Part shown: positions 1-5,327 of the stretch, piece after piece
How positions within the stretch are numbered: position 1 is the stretch's first letter
Layout: each line of letters starts with the position of its first letter
Source of the DNA: RFQD01 sp049314515
GTDB taxonomy: Bacteria > Actinomycetota > Actinomycetes > Actinomycetales > Microbacteriaceae
Direction: 5' to 3'
Assembly (NCBI GenBank): GCA_049314515.1
Contig: JBMOEY010000092.1
Span: forward strand, 1-5,381
DNA: 5,381 nt
Notes under the pieces: model-generated
What the model was told of the DNA's origin: nothing
The model's input: the letters and a program-made list of their open reading frames with translations, nothing else
Database searches by the model: none
Translations under genes and position numbers: made by a program

Positions 1-27
1 CCCGCTGGCTCATCGGCTGGCTATCCG

Positions 28-44
28 CTAGCTAGGCTTAACCA
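28..44 (+). promoter_or_regulatory. Possible -10 element for a leaderless argF transcript
   Basis: TAGGCT at 33-38 fits the actinobacterial -10 pattern TANNNT and lies exactly 6 bases before the argF ATG, the spacing expected when transcription starts at the start codon. There is no purine-rich ribosome binding site before the ATG, which agrees. An 8-bp palindrome CTAGCTAG (28-35) overlaps the -10. No convincing -35 is visible, and argF may instead be read from an upstream arg promoter outside the window. Confidence 0.3.
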
Positions 45-971
45 ATGACCCGCCATTTTCTGCGCGATGACGACCTGAGCCCGGCCGAGCAAGCCGAGGT
101 GCTCGTCCTTGCCGCCGAGGTCAAGGCAAATCGTTTCGGGCACCGCCCGCTCGAGGGTCCGCAGACGGTCGCCGTCATCTTCGACAAGTCCTCCACGCGC
201 ACGCGCGTGAGTTTCGCCGTCGGCATCGCCGACCTCGGCGGTCAACCGCTCATCATCCAAACCGGCGACAGTCAGCTTGCCGGCAAAGAGAGTGTTGCCG
301 ACTCGGCTCGCGTGTTTGAACGTCAGGTCGCCGCGATCGTCTGGCGCACGTTCGCGCAGTCGGGTCTCGAAGAGATGGCCGACGGCACCACCGTGCCCGT
401 CGTCAACGCGTTGAGCGACGAGTTCCACCCGTGCCAACTGCTCGCCGACCTGCAGACCATTCAGGAGCACAAGGGCGCACTCGCCGGGCTCACCGTCGTG
501 TTTCTCGGCGATGGCCGCAGCAACATGGCCCACTCCTATTTATTAGCGTGCGCAACCGCGGGAATGCACGTGCGCATCTCCGCGCCGGCCAACTACCAGC
601 CCGACCAGGCGGTGGTAGCGGATGCGCAAGCCATCGCCGCGAAGACTGGCGGTAGCGCATCCATCGTCGTCGACCCTCGCGAGGCCACAACCGGTGCCGA
701 CGTGGTCGTCACTGACACGTGGGTGTCGATGGGAGTGGAGTCGGAGAAGGCCGAGCGCGTTGCCGCCTTCGCGGGCTACTCGATCGACGCCGACTTGATC
801 TCGCTCGCCAAGCCCGATGCGGTGTTCATGCACTGCCTGCCCGCCTACCGCGGGTACGAAGTGTCGGCAGATGTGCTCGACGGACCGCAGAGCATCATCT
901 GGGATGAGGCCGAGAACCGCCTGCACGCGCAAAAGGCGCTGCTCATCTGGCTCCTGCGCCAGCAGGGCTAG
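45..971 (+). CDS. argF: Ornithine carbamoyltransferase (anabolic)
   Basis: ArgF transfers the carbamoyl group of carbamoyl phosphate to ornithine, giving citrulline and phosphate, in cytoplasmic arginine biosynthesis. The 308-residue product has the family's usual length. The carbamoyl-phosphate loop SSTRTR is at residues 49-54, HPCQ at 128-131, the ornithine-binding DTWVSMG at 224-230 and the catalytic-cysteine motif HCLPAYRG at 263-270 (Cys264). All signature motifs are intact, so it should be active. The ATG at 45 is preferred because the N-terminus (MTRHFLRDDDLS) matches the actinobacterial ArgF start; there is no Shine-Dalgarno sequence, so initiation is leaderless or coupled to an upstream gene, probably argD. 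Two consecutive TTA leucine codons (540-545, codons 166-167) are unusual for this GC content. The gene runs convergently into the bicarbonate transporter; argG and argR do not follow it as they do in many actinobacteria. Confidence 0.97.
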   Translation: MTRHFLRDDDLSPAEQAEVLVLAAEVKANRFGHRPLEGPQTVAVIFDKSSTRTRVSFAVGIADLGGQPLIIQTGDSQLAGKESVADSARVFERQVAAIVWRTFAQSGLEEMADGTTVPVVNALSDEFHPCQLLADLQTIQEHKGALAGLTVVFLGDGRSNMAHSYLLACATAGMHVRISAPANYQPDQAVVADAQAIAAKTGGSASIVVDPREATTGADVVVTDTWVSMGVESEKAERVAAFAGYSIDADLISLAKPDAVFMHCLPAYRGYEVSADVLDGPQSIIWDEAENRLHAQKALLIWLLRQQG

Positions 972-987
972 CCGGCTGGCCGCCGGC
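971..987. terminator. GC-rich hairpin between convergent argF and sbtA
   Basis: GCCGGC (971-976) and GCCGGC (982-987) form a 6-bp all-GC stem around the 5-base loop TGGCC. It starts at the last base of the argF stop codon and lies in the 29-bp gap between two converging genes, where a bidirectional terminator is expected. There is no T-tract on either strand, so it is not a classical intrinsic terminator; U-less hairpins are often suggested to act in high-GC actinobacteria. Confidence 0.4.
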
Positions 988-1000
988 CCCAACAGCCCCG

Positions 1001-1975
1001 CTACCCGAGCACCTCACTGAACCACGTCGCCAGCGCAAGGTACAACGGCAACCCGACGATCAGGTTGAACGGGAATGTCATGCCAAGGCTCGCGCTCAGC
1101 GAGATAGAGAGGTTCGCGTTCGGCATTGCCAGACTGATCGCCGCCGGCGCAGCGATGTAACTCGCACTCGCCGCAAGCACCGCGAGCATGGTCGCCCCAC
1201 CCACACTCATGCCGAGCGCAACACCGGTGAGCGCACCGAGCGTGCCACCCACCACGGGCATGACGATCGCGAACACGGGCAGCCACCATCCACCTTCGCG
1301 CAGTGATTCGAGTCGTGACCCGACCATCACACCGAGCTGCAAGAGAAACAGCGCCAGGATGCCCGGCTGCAGCGCCACGAAGAACGGCTCCACTTTTTCA
1401 TACGACGCTTCGGGTGCAACGAATCCCACAACTAACCCAGCAATGAGCAAGAACACGGTCTTGCCGAAGAAGATCTCCTTGAACGTCTCCCGTTTCGACG
1501 ACACCCCGGTGGTGCCGCGAGTGCCGAGGTAGACGCCCACCACGATTCCCGGAATCTCCATGATCGCGAGCAGCGCCGCCACAAACGGTTCCACGAACAT
1601 GCCGATGGATTCGAGCATCACGAGTCCGGCGGTGAATGTCACGAGTGAGGTCGAGCCGTAGTGAGCGGCCAGGCTGCCGCGGTCGACCTGACTGAAGCGT
1701 CGAGTCAGTGTGAGCAGCCAGTAGGCCAGCAGCGGAATCACGATTCCGAGCGCGAGCGCGCCCACGGCCGGGCAGATCACGTCGGAGTGGTCGGCGACCT
1801 TGATTGCGTGACCGCCCTTGAGCCCGATGCCGAGGAGCAAGAAGATGGCGATGCCCTGATAGATCGAGTCGGGCAGTTTCACGCTTTCCGAGATGCGGGA
1901 GGCGACGATTGCGAGCAAGAAGATGAGCACCGGAATCGAGGTGAGATTCGACCAGGCGATGGCGAGCGTATCCAT
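1001..1975 (-). CDS. sbtA: SbtA-family sodium-dependent bicarbonate transporter
   Basis: This is an inner-membrane permease of the Sbt_1 (PF05982, formerly DUF897) family, whose cyanobacterial member SbtA imports bicarbonate with sodium. The 324-residue protein is almost wholly hydrophobic, with about ten predicted membrane segments in two similar halves. Family blocks seen: GIGLKGG (49-55), YGSTSLVTF (106-114), AALLAIMEIPGIVVG (133-147), ASASYIAAPAA (269-279) and SLGMTFPFNL (296-305). The cytoplasmic loop between the halves (about 151-171) is short; cyanobacterial SbtA has a much longer one. The start is set at the ATG at 1975: GAAGGG lies 6 bases upstream. A TTG at 2002 and an ATG at 1981 lie further upstream but would begin in the operator or directly on the ribosome site. 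No sbtB (PII-like partner) is in the window; instead a winged-helix regulator is divergent. Bicarbonate as substrate is inferred from the family; members in heterotrophs are little characterised and another small anion is possible. Confidence 0.88.
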   Translation of the reverse strand: MDTLAIAWSNLTSIPVLIFLLAIVASRISESVKLPDSIYQGIAIFLLLGIGLKGGHAIKVADHSDVICPAVGALALGIVIPLLAYWLLTLTRRFSQVDRGSLAAHYGSTSLVTFTAGLVMLESIGMFVEPFVAALLAIMEIPGIVVGVYLGTRGTTGVSSKRETFKEIFFGKTVFLLIAGLVVGFVAPEASYEKVEPFFVALQPGILALFLLQLGVMVGSRLESLREGGWWLPVFAIVMPVVGGTLGALTGVALGMSVGGATMLAVLAASASYIAAPAAISLAMPNANLSISLSASLGMTFPFNLIVGLPLYLALATWFSEVLG

Positions 1976-1981
1976 GAGCAT

Positions 1982-1987
1982 CCCTTC
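1982..1987 (-). promoter_or_regulatory. Ribosome binding site of sbtA
   Basis: On the - strand GAAGGG precedes the ATG at 1975 with a 6-base gap. It decides the start codon, and it is the only clear Shine-Dalgarno sequence in the window; the + strand genes have none. Confidence 0.7.
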
Positions 1988-2001
1988 ACTAAACTTGCAC
2001 A

Positions 2002-2007
2002 ATAATA
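2002..2007 (-). promoter_or_regulatory. Likely -10 element of the sbtA promoter
   Basis: Read on the - strand, TATTAT matches five of six bases of TATAAT. Transcription would start near 1995, giving a 20-base leader that contains the sbtA ribosome site. No TTGACA-like -35 is found 16-19 bases upstream; that space is filled by the 18-bp palindrome. The promoter may therefore need an activator, or be blocked when the palindrome is occupied. Confidence 0.4.
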
Positions 2008-2025
2008 CATGAACAATTGTTCATG
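2008..2025. repeat. 18-bp perfect palindrome
   Basis: CATGAACAATTGTTCATG is an exact inverted repeat centred between 2016 and 2017. An outer pair of 8-bp arms, TGCACAAT (1996-2003) and ATTGTGCA (2027-2034), flanks it with a centre shifted by 1.5 bp. Its AT-richness contrasts sharply with the surrounding GC-rich genes. Confidence 0.9.
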
Positions 2026-2044
2026 AATTGTGCATCATTTCGGC

Positions 2045-2050
2045 TACCCT
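2045..2050 (+). promoter_or_regulatory. Likely -10 element for a leaderless regulator transcript
   Basis: TACCCT fits TANNNT and lies 6 bases before the ATG at 2057, the same spacing as at argF. No ribosome site precedes that ATG (CGAAAC). The -35 zone would fall at about 2020-2027, on the right arm of the palindrome, so the regulator would probably control its own gene and whatever is read with it. Confidence 0.4.
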
Positions 2051-2056
2051 CGAAAC

Positions 2057-2362
2057 ATGGCAGACAAGCCGACCCATGCCTGGACGTTCCTGTCCAATCA
2101 CGCGCACGTGCTCATCTTTGTGTTGAGCAATCCGGATGCGCGCCTCCGCGACATCGCCGACGCCGTGGGCATCACCGAGCGTTTTGCGCACAGCGTGGTC
2201 GGCGATCTCGTCGACGCGGGCTACCTCACTGTTGAGCGACAGGGTCGCCGTAACATCTACTCGGTCAACGAGTCGTTGACCTTCAGGCACCCGCTCGAGT
2301 CGCACGTGCAGGTGCGCGAATTGCTCGACATCTTCAGCCAGTCGACCAACCTGCCACAATAG
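2057..2362 (+). CDS. Small winged-helix (MarR/ArsR-like) transcriptional regulator
   Basis: A 101-residue cytoplasmic DNA-binding protein consisting of one winged-helix domain and a short C-terminal helix. After a first helix (about 8-23), the helix-turn-helix spans residues 28-57, with LRDIADAVGIT followed by the probable recognition helix (about 39-52). The wing is VERQGRRNIYSV (59-70), with a basic GRR. RHPLESHVQVRELLDIF (77-93) may form the dimer helix. No metal-binding cysteines are present (there is no cysteine at all), which argues against a metal-sensing ArsR. The ATG at 2057 is chosen over the GTG at 2030 because the domain begins there and the GTG lies inside the operator array. It is divergent from sbtA, and its stop is 5 bp before argH, suggesting an operon with argH and tyrS. 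The ligand is unknown. Likely role: autoregulator and regulator of sbtA. Confidence 0.85.
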   Translation: MADKPTHAWTFLSNHAHVLIFVLSNPDARLRDIADAVGITERFAHSVVGDLVDAGYLTVERQGRRNIYSVNESLTFRHPLESHVQVRELLDIFSQSTNLPQ

Positions 2363-2367
2363 AGACC

Positions 2368-3816
2368 ATGGCTAAGAGCACCGGTGATTCCGCGTCGCGC
2401 GCTGGTGATTCCGGCGCGCTGTGGGGTGGGCGGTTCGAGAGTGGTCCGTCGCCCGAGCTCACGGCGTTGAGCCGTTCGACGCACTTTGACTGGGTCCTCG
2501 CCCCCTATGACATCGCCGGTTCGCACGCGCACGCGGTTGCCCTCGAGGCGGCCGGCTACTTGACCGCCGACGAGGCGAAGAAGATGCACGCCGGGCTCGA
2601 CCAGCTCGCCGCATCCGTTGCCGATGGCTCGTTCAGTCCGCTGGAATCCGACGAGGATGTTCATTCCGCCCTTGAACGCGGACTCGTCGACATTCTCGGC
2701 CGCGACCTCGGTGGCAAGCTGCGCGCCGGTCGCAGTCGCAACGACCAGGTCGCCACACTGACCCGGCTCTACCTTCTTGACCACGCGCAACGAATCGCGC
2801 ACGAGGTGATTCAGCTCATCGACGCGCTGGTCGGTCAAGCCACCGCGCACGAGAGCGCCATCATGCCCGGCCGCACTCACTTACAACACGCTCAGCCGGT
2901 GCTGCTGTCGCACCACCTGCTGGCGCACGCCTGGGCGTTCGTGCGCGACCTCGAACGTCTCAACGATTGGCAGGTGCGCGCTCGCGTCTCGCCTTACGGC
3001 GCAGGTGCTCTTGCGGGCAACTCACTCGGGCTCGACCCTCACCTTGTGGCTGCCGAGCTCGGACTCTCCGGACCGAGTGAAAACTCGATCGACGCCACCG
3101 CGAGCCGCGACGTCGTCGCCGAGTTCGCCTTCATCGCGAGCCTGCTCGGCGTGAACCTCTCGCGTATCTCTGAAGAGATCATCCTCTGGAACACGCGCGA
3201 GTTTGGATTCGTCACCCTGCACGACGGCTACTCGACGGGTTCGTCGATCATGCCGCAGAAGAAGAACCCCGACATCGCCGAGCTCGCGCGCGGCAAGGCT
3301 GGCCGACTCATCGGCAACCTCACCGGTCTGCTCGCCACCATGAAGGGCCTGCCGCTCGCCTACAACCGCGACCTGCAAGAAGACAAAGAGCCCGTGTTCG
3401 ACTCAATCGTCACGCTCGAAACGGTTCTGCCGGCCTTCACGGGCATGGTCGCCACACTCAGCTTCAACACCGCCCGCATGGCCGAGCTCGCCCCGCAAGG
3501 TTTCTCGCTCGCGACCGATGTCGCCGAGTGGCTCGTTCGTCAGGGCGTTCCATTCCGGGATGCGCACGAAATCAGCGGCGAACTCGTCAAGTTCTGCGAG
3601 ACGCACGAGATCACGCTCGACCAGCCGACGGATGCCCAATACGCAAGCGTCTCGCCCCACCTCACGCCCGCGGTGCGCGACGTGCTCACCATCGAGTCGT
3701 CCGTCGCGAGTCGTAATGGCGAGGGTGGCACGTCGCCCGCGCAGGTTGCCCGCCAGTTGTCCCATCTCACCGAGCGCGTTCGCGACCTCGGCTTCTCGTT
3801 AGGCGCCACAGACTAA
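2368..3816 (+). CDS. argH: Argininosuccinate lyase
   Basis: ArgH splits argininosuccinate into arginine and fumarate, the last step of arginine synthesis, as a cytoplasmic homotetramer of the fumarase/aspartase superfamily. The 482-residue product is of normal length. Seen: the N-terminal LWGGRF block (18-23), GRSRNDQ (121-127), THLQHAQP (170-177) with His171 as the expected catalytic histidine, and the superfamily signature GSSIMPQKKNP (291-301) with the catalytic serine in SS (292-293). All are intact. The N-terminus carries a low-complexity extension of about 15 residues (Ser, Gly, Ala, Asp). The ATG follows the regulator stop by 5 bp with no strong ribosome site (only GAGA); CACAAT (2355-2360) could be a weak -10 for a leaderless internal transcript. 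TTA codons occur at codons 172 and 478. tyrS follows without a gap. argG must lie elsewhere. Confidence 0.97.
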   Translation: MAKSTGDSASRAGDSGALWGGRFESGPSPELTALSRSTHFDWVLAPYDIAGSHAHAVALEAAGYLTADEAKKMHAGLDQLAASVADGSFSPLESDEDVHSALERGLVDILGRDLGGKLRAGRSRNDQVATLTRLYLLDHAQRIAHEVIQLIDALVGQATAHESAIMPGRTHLQHAQPVLLSHHLLAHAWAFVRDLERLNDWQVRARVSPYGAGALAGNSLGLDPHLVAAELGLSGPSENSIDATASRDVVAEFAFIASLLGVNLSRISEEIILWNTREFGFVTLHDGYSTGSSIMPQKKNPDIAELARGKAGRLIGNLTGLLATMKGLPLAYNRDLQEDKEPVFDSIVTLETVLPAFTGMVATLSFNTARMAELAPQGFSLATDVAEWLVRQGVPFRDAHEISGELVKFCETHEITLDQPTDAQYASVSPHLTPAVRDVLTIESSVASRNGEGGTSPAQVARQLSHLTERVRDLGFSLGATD

Positions 3817-5133
3817 ATGACTGACCAGACTTCAGGCATGCCCGCCGCACCCGCACCCCAGCGCAACGACACCTCGTTCGACTCCCTGTGGGACGAACTC
3901 GTCTGGCGCGGACTCATCCACGTCTCGACCGACGCCGATGAGCTTAAGGAGCTCCTGGCCGGCGAGCCGATCACCTATTACTGCGGCTTCGACCCAACGG
4001 CGCCGAGTCTGCACCTGGGAAACTTGGTGCAACTGCTGCTGCTGCGGCGCATCCAGCTGGCCGGTCACAAACCGCTCGGACTCGTCGGCGGCTCGACCGG
4101 ACTCGTCGGCGACCCGCGCCCCACGGCCGAGCGCACGCTCAACACACGTGAGACGGTCGCCGAGTGGGTCGGCTACCTCGAGAGCCAGATCCGTCGCTTC
4201 CTGTCATTCGAGGGCGACAACGCCGCGCGCATGGTGAACAACCTCGACTGGACCGCCCCGCTCTCGGCCATCGATTTCTTGCGCGAAATCGGCAAGTACT
4301 TCCGGGTCGGCACGATGCTGAAAAAGGATGCGGTCTCGGCACGACTCAACTCCGACGCCGGTATCTCGTACACCGAGTTCAGCTACCAGATCCTGCAGGG
4401 CATGGACTTCCTCGAGCTCTACCGCCAATACGGTTGCGTGCTGCAGACGGGCGGCAGCGACCAGTGGGGCAACCTGACCAGCGGCACCGACCTCATCCAC
4501 AAGGCCGAAGGTGTCAGCGTGCACGCGATCGGCACCCCGCTCATCACCAACTCCGACGGAACCAAGTTCGGCAAGAGCGAGGGCAACGCGGTCTGGCTCG
4601 ACGCGACCATGACCTCGCCCTACGCGTTCTACCAGTTCTGGCTCAACACCGACGATGCCGACGTCATCGATCGTCTCAAAGTCTTCACGTTCTTGACCCG
4701 CACCGAGCTGGATGCGCTTGCCGAGGCCGTGGCCACCGAGCCGTTCCGCCGCGCAGCACAGCGCACGCTCGCGTTCGAGGTCACCGCACTCGTGCACGGC
4801 GTCGACGCAACGAACGCGGCCATCGCCGCGGCCGAGGCACTCTTCGGCCAGGGAGACATCGCCGCCCTCGACGCGACCACACTCGAGTCGGCGCTGCGCG
4901 AGTTGCCCAACACGACGAGTCCCGCATCCACGCCCGTCGCTCAACTGCTGGTCGACACCGAGCTCGTCGCGAGCCTCTCGGCCGCACGTCGCGCGATCGA
5001 CGAGGGTGGCGTCTACATCAACAACGTGAAGATCGAGGGGGCGGATGCACTGCTCGAGCCCCACGTTCTGCCCTCCCGCATGGCGGTCTTGCGTCGCGGG
5101 AAGAAGACCCTCGCCGGCATTTTCGTCGAATAA
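3817..5133 (+). CDS. tyrS: Tyrosyl-tRNA synthetase
   Basis: TyrS attaches tyrosine to tRNA-Tyr via tyrosyl-adenylate; class I synthetase, cytoplasmic dimer. The 438-residue protein has a Rossmann catalytic domain with the HIGH-type motif HLGN at 66-69, YCGFDPTAPS just before it (55-64), the tyrosine-pocket pattern YQILQGMD (190-197) with Tyr190, Gln194 and Asp197, SDQWGN (214-219), and the KMSKS-type loop KFGKS at 250-254. An anticodon-binding helical region follows and a C-terminal S4 RNA-binding domain lies at about 370-438. It is the standard bacterial TyrRS with no missing motif. The ATG at 3817 abuts the argH TAA (TAAATG); there is no ribosome site, so translation is probably coupled to argH. 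A second ATG at residue 8 is possible, but conserved sequence begins only near residue 17. The gene is cotranscribed with argH and possibly with the regulator. Confidence 0.98.
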   Translation: MTDQTSGMPAAPAPQRNDTSFDSLWDELVWRGLIHVSTDADELKELLAGEPITYYCGFDPTAPSLHLGNLVQLLLLRRIQLAGHKPLGLVGGSTGLVGDPRPTAERTLNTRETVAEWVGYLESQIRRFLSFEGDNAARMVNNLDWTAPLSAIDFLREIGKYFRVGTMLKKDAVSARLNSDAGISYTEFSYQILQGMDFLELYRQYGCVLQTGGSDQWGNLTSGTDLIHKAEGVSVHAIGTPLITNSDGTKFGKSEGNAVWLDATMTSPYAFYQFWLNTDDADVIDRLKVFTFLTRTELDALAEAVATEPFRRAAQRTLAFEVTALVHGVDATNAAIAAAEALFGQGDIAALDATTLESALRELPNTTSPASTPVAQLLVDTELVASLSAARRAIDEGGVYINNVKIEGADALLEPHVLPSRMAVLRRGKKTLAGIFVE

Positions 5134-5148
5134 CGAATGGATGCGCCA

Positions 5149-5184
5149 CGCCGGTTTCACGCCGGGCACCGGCGACACGCCCGG
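5149..5184 (+). terminator. Competing GC-rich hairpins after tyrS
   Basis: CGCCGGT (5149-5155) pairs with ACCGGCG (5168-5174). The second arm can instead pair with CGCCGG (5160-5165) around a 3-base loop, and CCGGGC (5162-5167) can pair with GCCCGG (5179-5184). This cluster begins 15 bases after the tyrS stop, a natural site for termination. There is no T-tract, so the call rests on position and stem strength. Confidence 0.38.
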
Positions 5185-5198
5185 GATACGCCAGTGAT

Positions 5199-5234
5199 TT
5201 GGCGGGACTGCCACATCCGCGTAGTGTGAACACT
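5199..5234 (+). promoter_or_regulatory. Strong sigma-70-type promoter downstream of tyrS
   Basis: TTGGCG (5199-5204) and TAGTGT (5222-5227) are separated by exactly 17 bp, matching TTGNCN and the actinobacterial TANNNT. Transcription would begin near 5234. An inverted repeat AGTGT-GA-ACACT (5223-5234) overlaps the -10 and start site and could be an operator. It is the best-formed promoter in the window. In Micrococcales tyrS is, as I recall, often followed by an rRNA operon, so this could be an rrn promoter, but no rRNA sequence appears before the window ends. Confidence 0.6.
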
Positions 5235-5327
5235 CGTTGCCCCAAAGGTTTGAGACGCGAAAGCGATTCACCTCAAGTGGAAACAACACGTCGAAATCAC
5301 ACTTCGGTGAGATCGAGATTGCAGCCT
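5235..5327 (+). other. Structured transcribed leader (unidentified)
   Basis: This stretch is clearly lower in GC than the genes and can fold into two hairpins. The first pairs TTGAG (5250-5254) with CTCAA (5272-5276), enclosing CGC-GAAA-GCG (5256-5265) with a GNRA tetraloop. The second spans 5291-5316: TCGA at both ends, then TC/GA, then CAC-TTCG-GTG (5300-5309), closed by the very stable C(UUCG)G loop. It would be the 5' part of the transcript from the promoter at 5199-5227. It may be an rrn leader, a regulatory leader of the next gene, or a small RNA. I do not recognise a known riboswitch class. Structure was judged by eye. Confidence 0.35.

Larger units (their letters stand above)
1996..2037. 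promoter_or_regulatory. Operator array: three tandem 14-bp units in the divergent sbtA/regulator region
   Basis: Three adjacent 14-bp units are visible: TGCACAATAATACA (1996-2009), TGAACAATTGTTCA (2010-2023) and TGAATTGTGCATCA (2024-2037). Units 1 and 2 share 10 of 14 bases, units 2 and 3 share 8. All begin with TG, have A at position 4 and T at position 8, and end in CA. Equivalently, half-sites TGMACAAT occur at 1996-2003 and 2010-2017, with their inverted forms at 2016-2023 and 2027-2034. The array covers the likely sbtA -10 and lies just upstream of the regulator start, so a bound protein could control both directions. The adjacent winged-helix protein is the obvious candidate; ArgR is the alternative. 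Confidence 0.6.

Noticed and set aside
4..22. Direct repeat GCTGGCT (4-10 and 16-22)
   Set aside because: Two 7-bp copies in GC-rich DNA at the window edge; too short to separate from chance.
1..48. Open frame from base 1 ending in a TGA (46-48) that overlaps the argF ATG, as the tail of an upstream argD
   Set aside because: All three frames stop at or before argF (29-31, 33-35, 46-48), and the 15 residues cannot be matched to ArgD, so the upstream gene's frame cannot be chosen.
1976..2002. Longer start for the transporter (TTG at 2002 or ATG at 1981)
   Set aside because: The TTG lies inside the operator and promoter, and the ATG at 1981 directly touches the GAAGGG ribosome site. The ATG at 1975 has correct spacing and starts at the conserved N-terminus.
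2030..2056. N-terminal extension of the regulator from a GTG at 2030
   Set aside because: The GTG falls within the operator array, and the extra residues (MHHFGYPRN) are not part of the winged-helix domain. The ATG at 2057 has a suitable -10 upstream.
2257..2880. 207-codon open frame on the - strand, opposite the regulator end and argH
   Set aside because: It is antisense to two supported genes, with no family resemblance and no ribosome site; a GC-driven shadow.
4204..5289. 361-codon open frame on the - strand, opposite tyrS
   Set aside because: It lies almost wholly antisense to the clear tyrS gene, has a composition typical of antisense frames in high-GC DNA, and shows no recognisable domain.
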